DNA from: Streptomyces abyssomicinicus
Lineage (GTDB): Bacteria; Actinomycetota; Actinomycetes; Streptomycetales; Streptomycetaceae
Direction of reading: 5' to 3'
Assembly (NCBI RefSeq): GCF_008974245.1
Contig: NZ_BBZI01000008.1
Location: 243,083 to 307,082, forward strand
Length of the DNA stretch: 64,000 nucleotides
Shown here: positions 1-7,092 of the stretch, piece after piece
Numbering within the stretch: the first letter of the stretch is position 1
Layout of the letters: every line of letters begins with the position of its first letter
Program-made: the position numbers and the translations under genes
Notes under the pieces: model-generated
Told to the model about the DNA's origin: nothing
The model's database searches: none
The model's input: the letters and a program-made list of their open reading frames with translations, nothing else

Positions 1-177
1 CCGACTGGGCGTGAAGCGGGCGTACTGGCGGAGCTGGCCGGGCAGTTCGGAGACGGTCAGTGAGCCGAACGCCTCCGCGGCGATCTGGACGACGCGGCGG
101 CGCACACCGTCGGGCAGGGGACGGTCGAGCGCCTCAGCGGCGCCGTCGTCCGGCTTTCCGCCTCCGTCACCGGCCAT
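1..177 (-). CDS. NYN/PIN-like RNA-binding protein, N-terminal part only
   Basis: Only the first 59 codons are present; the gene runs off the left edge. It starts at an ATG (177) and reads MAGDGGGKPDDG, then LPDGVRRRVVQIAAEAFGSL and a segment ending QLRQYARFTPSR. This N-terminus resembles Streptomyces NYN-domain proteins (COG3688, predicted RNA-binding or nuclease), recalled from the family rather than searched. The catalytic acidic residues would lie outside the window. It is 58 bp downstream of the zinc-ribbon gene on the same strand and could be co-transcribed with it. Confidence 0.6.
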   Translation of the reverse strand, partial: MAGDGGGKPDDGAAEALDRPLPDGVRRRVVQIAAEAFGSLTVSELPGQLRQYARFTPSR

Positions 178-235
178 CCGTCATCCCTCGTCCGTCGTCC
201 GTCTTCCGAAACCCGCGGGGGGCTGGGCCGCCGCG

Positions 236-475
236 TCAGGAGCCGGCGCCGGGCCGGTCCACCAGTTCCACCTTGTCCACCGCGTTGCACCAGCGGCAGC
301 GGACCGACTCGATGGTCTCACTGACCACCTCGCGTTCCTCCACCGTGGGCTCGCCCGCCAGGTCGAGATGGACGTACTCGACGACCTTGGAGGAGCGGGT
401 GACGTCGAAGCGGGTGAGGTTGCCGCAGAGCGTGCACCGCCAGCGGGTCGTCTCGGTGGGGAGGGGAACCGTCAT
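236..475 (-). CDS. small zinc-ribbon protein
   Basis: This 79-residue acidic protein has two CxxC pairs, CTLCGN near residue 14 and CRWCNA near residue 60, about 45 residues apart, which is the arrangement of a zinc ribbon. No catalytic motif is visible. The ATG at 475 is preceded by AAAGGG about 11 bases upstream; a GTG four codons earlier directly abuts that Shine-Dalgarno sequence and is therefore less likely. Similar small zinc-ribbon proteins are common in Streptomyces and have no assigned role. It lies divergently from the rhomboid gene. Confidence 0.75.
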   Translation of the reverse strand: MTVPLPTETTRWRCTLCGNLTRFDVTRSSKVVEYVHLDLAGEPTVEEREVVSETIESVRCRWCNAVDKVELVDRPGAGS

Positions 476-620
476 CGCGGACTTCACCCTTTCTGTTGCT
501 GATTCCTTCGGCTGGTGCCTGTGCGTGGTAACCCTACGGCCATTCGCCTGCCGGTCGCTCGCCTGTCCACGGCGGCGAGGCGGCACCCCGGACCTGTGTC
601 CGGTGCGTCACACTTCGTGC

Positions 621-1352
621 ATGATCCGCGACTGGAGCACGGCGTTCGCCGCGGCGGTCCGGAGCCGGCCGGCGCCCGTGACCCATGGCCTGACGGCGCT
701 GTGCGTGGTGCTCTTCGTGATCGGTCCCGCCTCGGGCCTCAATCCCGTGCACGGCACGGGCGAGGAGCTCCTGGCGGCGCAGCGCGCCTGCTTCCGGCGC
801 TGGGGCGTGGTGCCGGCGGAACTGCTGTCCGGCGCCCCCGACTCGCTGCTCACCCCGCTGACCGCGCTGTTCGTGCACGGCGGGTGGCTGCACCTGCTGG
901 GCAACATGCTCTTCCTCCAGGTCTTCGGAGTGATGACCGAACAACGGCTGGGCAGCGGGCGGTTCGCGGTGTTCTACCTGGGCTGCGGAAGCCTGGCGCT
1001 GCTCGGGTACGCACTCGCCAACGCCTCCTCCGAGCAGTCCCTGGTGGGGGCGTCCGGCGCGGTGTCGGCGGTGCTCGGGGCGTTCCTCCACCTCTTCCCG
1101 CGGGCGCGGGTCACCAGTCTGCTGCCGTTCCTCCTCTTCCTTCCGGTGCGGCTGCCCGCCTGGGTGGTGCTGCCGTTCTGGGCGGCCCTCCAGTGGCTCG
1201 GCGCGGAGCGCGCCGGGGACGGGCCGGGCGTGGCCTACCTGGCCCACCTGGTGGGCTTCGGGCTCGGGTTCGCCACCGCGCGGATGGGGTTCCGGCGGGC
1301 GACTACAGTGAATCCACCAGCGACGGCCACCCAGGGAGAGAACCAGCCGTGA
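621..1352 (+). CDS. rhomboid-family intramembrane serine protease
   Basis: This 243-residue polytopic membrane protein would cleave transmembrane segments within the bilayer. It carries the rhomboid signatures: HGGWLHLLGN (residues 86-95) in the loop and second core helix, GASGAV with the catalytic Ser at residue 145, and AHLVGFGLGF with the partner His at residue 209. Six or more hydrophobic segments fill the rest. The ATG at 621 matches the start of the conserved region; the reading frame is open further upstream but that part has no hydrophobic or conserved features. Its stop overlaps the start of the next gene in a GTGA, indicating translational coupling. Substrate unknown. Confidence 0.88.
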   Translation: MIRDWSTAFAAAVRSRPAPVTHGLTALCVVLFVIGPASGLNPVHGTGEELLAAQRACFRRWGVVPAELLSGAPDSLLTPLTALFVHGGWLHLLGNMLFLQVFGVMTEQRLGSGRFAVFYLGCGSLALLGYALANASSEQSLVGASGAVSAVLGAFLHLFPRARVTSLLPFLLFLPVRLPAWVVLPFWAALQWLGAERAGDGPGVAYLAHLVGFGLGFATARMGFRRATTVNPPATATQGENQP

Positions 1353-1630
1353 TCACCGCGATCGTGCTCATCAAGACCAGCGTGGACCGGATCCCCGAGA
1401 TCGCCCAGGAGATCGCCGCCCTGGACTCCGTCAGCGAGGTCTTCTCGGTGACCGGCACCTACGACCTGATCGCCATGGTGCGGGTGCGCGAGCACGACGA
1501 CCTGGCGGAGGTCATCCCGGGCAGCATCAGCAAGATCCCCGGCGTGCTGGGCACCGACACGCACGTCGCGTTCCGCACCTACTCGCAGCACGACCTGGAG
1601 GCCGCGTTCGCGATCGGCCTCGACTCCTGA
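1349..1630 (+). CDS. Lrp/AsnC ligand-binding (RAM) domain protein
   Basis: This 93-residue protein consists only of the RAM domain of Lrp/AsnC regulators (ITAIVLIKT start, then SVTGTYDLIAMVRVR and the DTHVAFRTYS strand). The usual N-terminal helix-turn-helix is absent. Stand-alone RAM proteins are a known family that oligomerise and may bind amino acids or modulate full-length Lrp proteins. The GTG start at 1349 overlaps the rhomboid stop by four bases and is preceded by GGGAGAG, so the two genes are probably translated together. Ligand and target cannot be read from the sequence. Confidence 0.87.
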   Translation: MITAIVLIKTSVDRIPEIAQEIAALDSVSEVFSVTGTYDLIAMVRVREHDDLAEVIPGSISKIPGVLGTDTHVAFRTYSQHDLEAAFAIGLDS

Positions 1631-1666
1631 CCCACGGCGCACCGGCGGCCGGCGCCGGGCGCGGCC

Positions 1667-1690
1667 GGTCGGCCGGTCGGTCGGTCGGTC
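1667..1690. repeat. GGTC tetranucleotide repeat upstream of the two-component locus
   Basis: Six near-perfect GGTC units (the second reads GGCC) lie immediately upstream of the heptamer pair at 1703-1720. A GGTCGC hexanucleotide repeat stands in the equivalent place before the second heptamer pair (4255-4278). Whether these short repeats have a regulatory role is unknown. Confidence 0.7.
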
Positions 1691-1702
1691 GATGAAGGAA
1701 TC

Positions 1703-1720
1703 CTCATCCCCGGTTCATCC
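1703..1720 (+). promoter_or_regulatory. tandem heptamers, candidate response-regulator binding site
   Basis: Two direct heptamers, CTCATCC (1703-1709) and TTCATCC (1714-1720), are spaced 11 bp start to start, one helical turn, 33 bp before the ATG of the Asp-rich protein. OmpR-family dimers bind head-to-tail heptamers at this period. The same arrangement recurs at 4290-4307, so the response regulator encoded between the two sites is the obvious candidate ligand. Assignment to this regulator is inference. Confidence 0.55.
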
Positions 1721-1752
1721 GGGCGCACGGGTACGGCCGACATGCTCGCCCC

Positions 1753-2112
1753 ATGCAGCTTTCGCACCGCATCGCCGCCCTGGCCGCGGTCGTCGCCGTG
1801 CCCCTGGGCATCGCGGCGACCAGCTACGCCCTGTCCGACCGGCCTGACGCACCGCGCGAGGCGCCCGCCAGGGTGGAACTGGTGGGGACCCCGTCCCCCG
1901 ACCCGACGCCCTCCGACGTCCTCGTCCCCGGCCCCGAGGTGAGCGACCGCCCGCCGGGCGGTGACGCCTCCGACGACGACCATGACGACGACGGCCCGGA
2001 CGACGCCGACGACACGAGTGGGGACGACACCTCCGATGACGACGCCGCCGCGGACGACGCCGGGGACGACGGCGACGACGGCGACGACGGCCCGGGCGAC
2101 GCCGACGACTGA
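1753..2112 (+). CDS. small exported Asp-rich protein preceding a two-component system
   Basis: This 119-residue protein has an N-terminal hydrophobic segment (about residues 6-24, LAAVVAVPLGIAAT) that is a signal peptide or anchor, a Pro-rich middle, and a C-terminal half that is mostly Asp with Gly/Ala (DDDHDDDGPDDADD type). I do not recognise a domain. The acidic tail could bind Ca2+ or other cations. It is the first gene after the heptamer pair at 1703-1720, and its last 77 bases overlap the sensor kinase frame as annotated here. Small exported proteins next to kinases often act as signal receptors or as regulon members, which is only suggestive here. Confidence 0.72.
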   Translation: MQLSHRIAALAAVVAVPLGIAATSYALSDRPDAPREAPARVELVGTPSPDPTPSDVLVPGPEVSDRPPGGDASDDDHDDDGPDDADDTSGDDTSDDDAAADDAGDDGDDGDDGPGDADD

Positions 2113-3523
2113 CCGGCTGCCCCGCCGCCTCACCGCCCGCGTCCGGATCCTGCTGTGGCTGCTGCTGGTGATGTCCGTCGCGCTGGGCGCCGTCGCCGCC
2201 ACCACCCGCTCGATCCTGCTGCGCGACGTCGACCACCGCGTGGACCGGCTGCTCGCGCAGGAGACCGGCGAGTTCGCCAACTTCCAGCGCCGCGGCAAGG
2301 ACCCGGACACCGGCCGCCCCTTCGCCGAGCCGGCCCGGCTGCTCCGCGTCTTCCTGGAGCGCCAGTACGCGGACCCCGACGAGGAGCTCATCGGACTGGT
2401 CGGCGCCCTCGGCACCGATCCGGCGCAGATCGTCCAGAACCGGCAACTACGGGTGGACGAACCGCTGTTCAGGGACGCGGCGGCGCTGCGGCGAATCTTC
2501 GACGCGCCGCACGCCGCCGGCTCCGACGACGGGGTGCGCTGGGCGAAGGTCACCGTGGCCCGCGGGGACGGCGGGCCGGAGGCCGCGTTCGTGGTCGCCT
2601 TCCACCCGGAACGCGAACGGGAACGCGCCGACGACGTCTTCCGGGTCCTGCTGGTCATCTCCGCCGTGGCCCTGCTGATGACCACCGGCATCGGCTGGGT
2701 GGTCGCCGGCCGCATACTGCTGCCGGTCCGCCTGGTGCGCACCGCCGCCGCCGAACTCACCGAGCAGGACCTGACCCGCCGGATCCCCGTGCACGGGCGG
2801 GACGACGTGGCGGCGCTCGCCGAGACGTTCAACGCCATGCTGGACCGCCTGGAGCGGGCCTTCGCCGCGCAGCGCACCTTCGTCGACGACGCCGGGCACG
2901 AACTGCGCACCCCGATCACCATCGTGCGCGGCCACCTGGAGCTGATGGGGGACGACCCGGCCGAACGGGAGGAGACGGTCCGGCTGGTCACCGACGAGCT
3001 GGACCGGATGAGCCGGATCGTGGAGGACCTGCTGCTGCTCGCCAAGGCGGAACGGCCCGACTTCATCCGCCCCGAGGAGGTGCAGCTCGCCGAGCTGACC
3101 GCCGACGTCTTCGTGAAGACCCGCGCGCTGGGCGACCGCCGCTGGGAGCTGGCCGAGGTGGCGGACCGGCGGGCGCGGCTGGACGGACAGCGGATCACCC
3201 AGGCGATGGTGCAGCTCGCCCAGAACGCGGTGCAGCACACGGTGCCGGGGGCTTCGATACGCATCGGCTCGCGGACCGCCGGGGGGCGGGTCGAACTCTA
3301 TGTGGCGGACTCCGGCCCGGGCGTGCGCCCGGAGGACGCCGAGGTCATCTTCGAGCGGTTCCGGCGCGGCACCGCCCGCAGGGGTTCCCTCGGCTCGGGC
3401 GCGGGGCTCGGCCTGTCCATCGTGAAGGCGATAGCCGAGGGCCATCACGGACACGTACGGCTGGAGGACACCGAGGGCGGCGGCGCCACCTTCGTCCTGG
3501 TCGTGGAGGAGGAACGAACGTAG
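2036..3523 (+). CDS. two-component sensor histidine kinase
   Basis: Membrane histidine kinase, about 495 residues from the ATG at 2036. In order: a Thr-rich leader, TM1 (about 38-56), an extracellular sensor region of about 145 residues, TM2 (VLLVISAVALLMTTGIGWVV), HAMP, and HisKA with the phospho-accepting His at 288 in AGHELRTPIT. The HATPase domain has N box QLAQNAVQHT, G1 DSGPGV and G2 GAGLGLSIV. All catalytic boxes are intact. The start is uncertain: the frame is open from a GTG at 1961, and the next candidate after 2036 lies inside TM1. The stop TAG shares its last base with the GTG of the response regulator. Confidence 0.9.
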   Translation: MTTPPRTTPGTTATTATTARATPTTDRLPRRLTARVRILLWLLLVMSVALGAVAATTRSILLRDVDHRVDRLLAQETGEFANFQRRGKDPDTGRPFAEPARLLRVFLERQYADPDEELIGLVGALGTDPAQIVQNRQLRVDEPLFRDAAALRRIFDAPHAAGSDDGVRWAKVTVARGDGGPEAAFVVAFHPERERERADDVFRVLLVISAVALLMTTGIGWVVAGRILLPVRLVRTAAAELTEQDLTRRIPVHGRDDVAALAETFNAMLDRLERAFAAQRTFVDDAGHELRTPITIVRGHLELMGDDPAEREETVRLVTDELDRMSRIVEDLLLLAKAERPDFIRPEEVQLAELTADVFVKTRALGDRRWELAEVADRRARLDGQRITQAMVQLAQNAVQHTVPGASIRIGSRTAGGRVELYVADSGPGVRPEDAEVIFERFRRGTARRGSLGSGAGLGLSIVKAIAEGHHGHVRLEDTEGGGATFVLVVEEERT

Positions 3524-4185
3524 TGGAACGCATCCTGATCGTGGAGGACGAGGAGCGGATCGCCTCCTTCGTCGAGAAGGGGCTGCGCGCCCAGGGGTAT
3601 CTCACCACCGTCGCCGGCGACGGGGACGCCGGGTACGACCACGCCGCCTCCGGCGGCTTCGACCTCGTGATCCTCGACATCGGCCTGCCCGGCCAGGACG
3701 GCTTCACCGTGCTGCGCCGGCTGCGCGAGGACCGGGTGACGGTGCCGGTGATCGTGCTGACCGCCCGGGACTCGGTGCGCGACACGGTGGCCGGGCTCGA
3801 GGGCGGGGCGGACGACTGGATGACCAAGCCGTTCCGCTTCGAGGAGCTGCTGGCCCGGGTGCGGCTGCGGGTGCGCACCGCGGCCCGCGCGCCGGAGGTC
3901 ACGGTGCTGCGCTCGGGCACGCTCTCCCTGGACCTGCGCACCCGCCGCGCCCGCGCCGAGGACCGGACGGTCGATCTCACGGCGCGGGAGTTCGTGCTGC
4001 TGGAGCTGTTCCTGCGGCACCCCGGGCAGGTGCTCTCGCGCGAGCAGATCCTGTCGCAGGTCTGGGGCTACGACTTCGACCCGGGCTCCAACATCGTCGA
4101 CGTCTACGTCCGCGCGCTGCGCCGGAAGCTGGGCGCCGCCCGCCTGGAGACCGTGCGGGGGATGGGCTACCGCCTCCCCGCCTGA
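3523..4185 (+). CDS. OmpR/PhoB-type response regulator
   Basis: This 220-residue regulator has a receiver domain with acidic pocket EDE (8-10), phospho-acceptor Asp52 in LDIGLPG, and Lys102 in TKPF, followed by a winged-helix domain (about 125-220) with the typical VWGYDFDPGSNIVDVYVRAL recognition region. It is the partner of the upstream kinase: the GTG start overlaps the kinase stop by one base and has a GGAGGA Shine-Dalgarno sequence inside the kinase 3' end. The tandem heptamers at 1703-1720 and 4290-4307 flank the pair and are plausible target sites. Confidence 0.93.
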   Translation: MERILIVEDEERIASFVEKGLRAQGYLTTVAGDGDAGYDHAASGGFDLVILDIGLPGQDGFTVLRRLREDRVTVPVIVLTARDSVRDTVAGLEGGADDWMTKPFRFEELLARVRLRVRTAARAPEVTVLRSGTLSLDLRTRRARAEDRTVDLTAREFVLLELFLRHPGQVLSREQILSQVWGYDFDPGSNIVDVYVRALRRKLGAARLETVRGMGYRLPA

Positions 4186-4254
4186 CCGTCCGGGGCGGAC
4201 GGCGGGCCGGGCGGCGGGCCGGGGCATCGGGCCGGGCGGGCGCGGCGAGCCGGC

Positions 4255-4278
4255 GGTCGCGGTCGCGGTCGCGGTCGC
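4255..4278. repeat. GGTCGC hexanucleotide repeat, four units
   Basis: Four perfect tandem copies of GGTCGC lie just upstream of the heptamer pair at 4290-4307. They parallel the GGTC repeat before the heptamers at 1703-1720. Confidence 0.75.
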
Positions 4279-4289
4279 GTGAGGTTTCC

Positions 4290-4307
4290 TTCATCCGGCC
4301 CTCATGG
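4290..4307 (+). promoter_or_regulatory. tandem heptamers, second candidate response-regulator site
   Basis: TTCATCC (4290-4296) and CTCATGG (4301-4307) repeat the 7+4+7 arrangement found at 1703-1720. The distance from the first heptamer to the downstream start is almost the same in both promoters: 50 bases from 1703 to the ATG at 1753, and 50 bases from 4290 to the GTG at 4340. This supports GTG 4340 as the permease start, since the alternative ATG at 4304 lies inside the second heptamer. Confidence 0.5.
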
Positions 4308-4339
4308 CGACCTCACCCGCCCCCGGGATCGTCGGTGAC

Positions 4340-5752
4340 GTGACGACGAACCTCCGGCGAACAGCCGTCCTCTGCCTGGTGCTCTCGCTCTGCGCCCTGA
4401 TCGCCACGCCCGGCTTCGTCACCGGTTTGAGCGGCGAGGCCCGGGTGACCCTGGTGGTGTTCGTGCTGGCGGTGTACGCGTGGACGGCCACCCCGCTGGA
4501 CGACACCCTGGTCGCCCTCGGCGCCGGGCTCGCCCTCACCGTGACCGGTGTGATCAGCAGCGACGCGCTCTTCGCCACCCTGGGCGATCCCACCGTCTGG
4601 CTGCTGATCTGCGCCTTCGTGCTGGCCGCCGCGGTGACCCGCACGGGGCTCGCGGGGCGGGCGGCGGTGTTCCTGGTGACCGGCGCCCGGGGGGTGCGGC
4701 AGCTGGTGCACCTGACCACGGCGGCGCTGGTCGTCACCGCCTTCGCCGTCCCGGCCACCTCCGGCCGCGCCGCCCTCGCCCTGCCGGTATTCCTCGCCCT
4801 GGCGAAGGTCCTGGCGGACCGCCGGCGTCTGGTGGTGATGCTGGCGCTGCTGTTCCCCACCGTCATCCTGCTCTCGGCGGTGGCCACGCTGATCGGGGCC
4901 GGCGCGCACCTGATCACCGTCTCGGTGCTGTGGGAGACCACCGGCCACCGCATCGGCTTCCCGCAGTGGCTGTTGCTGGGGCTGCCACTGGCGGTGGTCT
5001 CCTCCCACGCCGCGGCGGAGGCCGTGCTGTGGACCACCACCCGGCGCGAGGACCGGCGCGCTCCGGTGCGGATCACCGCCGAGCAGATCCAGCTCCACAG
5101 CGAGCGGCCCGTCACCGGGCCCTGGTCGGCGGCCGAGTCCCGCTGCGCGCTGCTGCTGGGCACGGTGGTCCTGCTGTGGTGCAGCGAGCCGCTGCACGGC
5201 GTCTCCCCGGCCCTGGTGGCCCTGATCGGCGCGGTCGTCGCCGTCACCCCCACGCTGGGCACGGTCCGGCTCAAGGACGCGCTGCGGACGGTGCCCTGGT
5301 CGATGCTGCTGTTCATGGCCGCCACCATGGCCACCGGCGTGGCCCTCGCCGACTCCGGCGCCGCCGCCTGGCTGGTGTCGGGGCTGCCGCTGGGCTCCGG
5401 TCCGTGGACGTTCCTCGCGGTGGTGGTGGCGGTCAGCACGGCGGCGCACCTGGTGCTGCAGTCCCGGTCCGCGCGTTCCTCGGTGCTGGTCCCGCTGGTG
5501 GTCGCCGCGGCGGGCGTCGCCGGGGTCAGTCCGGTCTCCGCGGCGCTCGCCTCCACCGCGGCGGCCGGGTTCTGCCACACGCTGCCCGCCTCGGCGAAGC
5601 CCGTGGCCCTCTACTCCGACCTGCCCGGTGTGCCCACCTACACGCCCCGGGACCTGCTGCGGCTCTCCGCCGTCCTGGCACCGCTGACCGCGGTGCTGGT
5701 CCTCGTCTTCGCCCTGTTCGTCTGGCCGCTGCTCGGCGTCCCGGTCCGCTGA
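4340..5752 (+). CDS. SLC13/DASS-like anion permease
   Basis: Integral membrane protein, about 470 residues, with roughly 11-12 hydrophobic segments and short loops; one hydrophilic stretch (about residues 230-260) separates two halves, as in divalent anion:Na+ symporters and ArsB/SLC13-type transporters. LGDPTVWLLICAFVLAAAVTRTGL and the second-half MAATMATGVALADSGAAAWL are typical of the family. Substrate (sulfate, dicarboxylate, other anion) cannot be decided. The GTG at 4340 is preferred because the ATG at 4304 falls within the putative regulator site. Its position directly after the two-component genes suggests it belongs to their regulon. Confidence 0.78.
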   Translation: MTTNLRRTAVLCLVLSLCALIATPGFVTGLSGEARVTLVVFVLAVYAWTATPLDDTLVALGAGLALTVTGVISSDALFATLGDPTVWLLICAFVLAAAVTRTGLAGRAAVFLVTGARGVRQLVHLTTAALVVTAFAVPATSGRAALALPVFLALAKVLADRRRLVVMLALLFPTVILLSAVATLIGAGAHLITVSVLWETTGHRIGFPQWLLLGLPLAVVSSHAAAEAVLWTTTRREDRRAPVRITAEQIQLHSERPVTGPWSAAESRCALLLGTVVLLWCSEPLHGVSPALVALIGAVVAVTPTLGTVRLKDALRTVPWSMLLFMAATMATGVALADSGAAAWLVSGLPLGSGPWTFLAVVVAVSTAAHLVLQSRSARSSVLVPLVVAAAGVAGVSPVSAALASTAAAGFCHTLPASAKPVALYSDLPGVPTYTPRDLLRLSAVLAPLTAVLVLVFALFVWPLLGVPVR

Positions 5753-5884
5753 ACCGCCGCCCGGGTCCCTTTCCCAGGCCGCTCCTCCGTTCTCCTCCCT
5801 TTGTTCTCCGTTGCTCGCCGTTGTCCGCCGTTGATCTCCGTTCTCCTCCGTTGTCCGCCGTTCCCTTCTCCGACTGGAGTCCCG

Positions 5885-7075
5885 ATGTCCGTTCCCGTTG
5901 CCCTCACCCGTTTCGCCGTCGCCCCGAGCGGCTTCAAGGAGTCCCTGTCCGCGCGGGACGCCGCCGAGGCGATCGCGGCGGGTGTCCTGCGGGTCGTGCC
6001 CGACGCCGAGGTCGACCTGATCCCGCTGGTCGACGGCGGTGAGGGCACCGCGGAGGCGCTGGCCTCGGCCGGCGGCGGGCGGCTGCTGCGGCGGCGCGCG
6101 ACCGGTCCGCTCGGCCGGCCGCTCGACACCCACTTCGCGCTGCTGCCGGACGGCACGGCCGTGGTGGAGATGGCGGCCGTCGCCGGGCTGCGGCTGGTGC
6201 CGGCCGGCGCCCGGGACCCCGGGGCGACCACCACCGAGGGCGTGGGCGAGCTGATCCGCGCCGCCCTGGACGCCGGCGCGCGGCGGGTGCTGGTCGGCTG
6301 CGGGGACTCGGGCACCTCGGACGGCGGCGCGGGGGCGCTGCGGGCGCTGGGGGCCCGGCTCCTCGACCGGGACGGGCTGCCACTGCGTCCGGGCGGAGCC
6401 GAGCTGGTCCGGCTGGCCCGGGTGGACGCCTCGGGGCTCGACCCCCGGCTGGCCCGCACCGAGCTGGTCGTGGCCTGCAACCCGCACAACGTGCTCTGCG
6501 GCGAACGGGGCGTGGCCCGGGTGTTCGGGCCGCAGAAGGGCGCCACGGCGGGGCAGGTCGAGCTGCTGTCGTCGGGGCTGGAGAACTGGGCCGAGGTCCT
6601 CACCCGCGACCTGCCGGGCACCGGGATCGACCTGCGCGCGGCTCCCGGCACCGGTGCCTCCGGCGGCCTGGGCGCGGGACTGGCGGCCGTGGGCGCGCGG
6701 CTGCGGCCCCGCTTCGAGGTGCTGATGGACCCCCTCGGTCTCGACCTGCGGCTCGCCCGCGCCGATCTGGTGGTCACCGCGGAGGGCGCGCTGGACGGCC
6801 AGACGCCCTTCGGCAAGATCCCCGCCGAGGTGGCCCGGCGCGCCAAGCGGCACGGGCGGCCGGTGCTGGCGCTGGCCGGGACGCTCGGCGAGGGGGCGCA
6901 CGAGGTGCGGGCGGCGGGGATCGACGCCTACAGCGGGATCCTGCCCGGTCCCGTGACGCTGGGCGAGGCCATGGGACGGGGCGCGGAGTACCTCACGGAC
7001 GCGACCGAGCGGGCCCTGCGGATGGTCCTGCTGGGCGTCCGGGTCCACGCGGGCGCGGGCGCCCGGGCGGCCTGA
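5885..7075 (+). CDS. glycerate kinase
   Basis: This 396-residue protein belongs to glycerate kinase family 1 (GlxK/GarK type), which phosphorylates D-glycerate with ATP. It opens with VAPSGFKESLSARDAAEAI, has the DGGEGTAEAL segment near residue 50, GCGDSGTSDGGAGAL near 140 and a C-terminal ALDGQTPFGKIPAEVARRAK block, all family hallmarks. Length is normal. The ATG at 5885 has GGAG six bases upstream. The preceding 130 bp are pyrimidine-rich with repeated CCGTTGTCCGCCGTT-like units and no clear hairpin. It ends 17 bp from the convergent class V enzyme gene. Confidence 0.9.
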   Translation: MSVPVALTRFAVAPSGFKESLSARDAAEAIAAGVLRVVPDAEVDLIPLVDGGEGTAEALASAGGGRLLRRRATGPLGRPLDTHFALLPDGTAVVEMAAVAGLRLVPAGARDPGATTTEGVGELIRAALDAGARRVLVGCGDSGTSDGGAGALRALGARLLDRDGLPLRPGGAELVRLARVDASGLDPRLARTELVVACNPHNVLCGERGVARVFGPQKGATAGQVELLSSGLENWAEVLTRDLPGTGIDLRAAPGTGASGGLGAGLAAVGARLRPRFEVLMDPLGLDLRLARADLVVTAEGALDGQTPFGKIPAEVARRAKRHGRPVLALAGTLGEGAHEVRAAGIDAYSGILPGPVTLGEAMGRGAEYLTDATERALRMVLLGVRVHAGAGARAA

Positions 7076-7092
7076 CCGGCGCCCCCCGCCCG

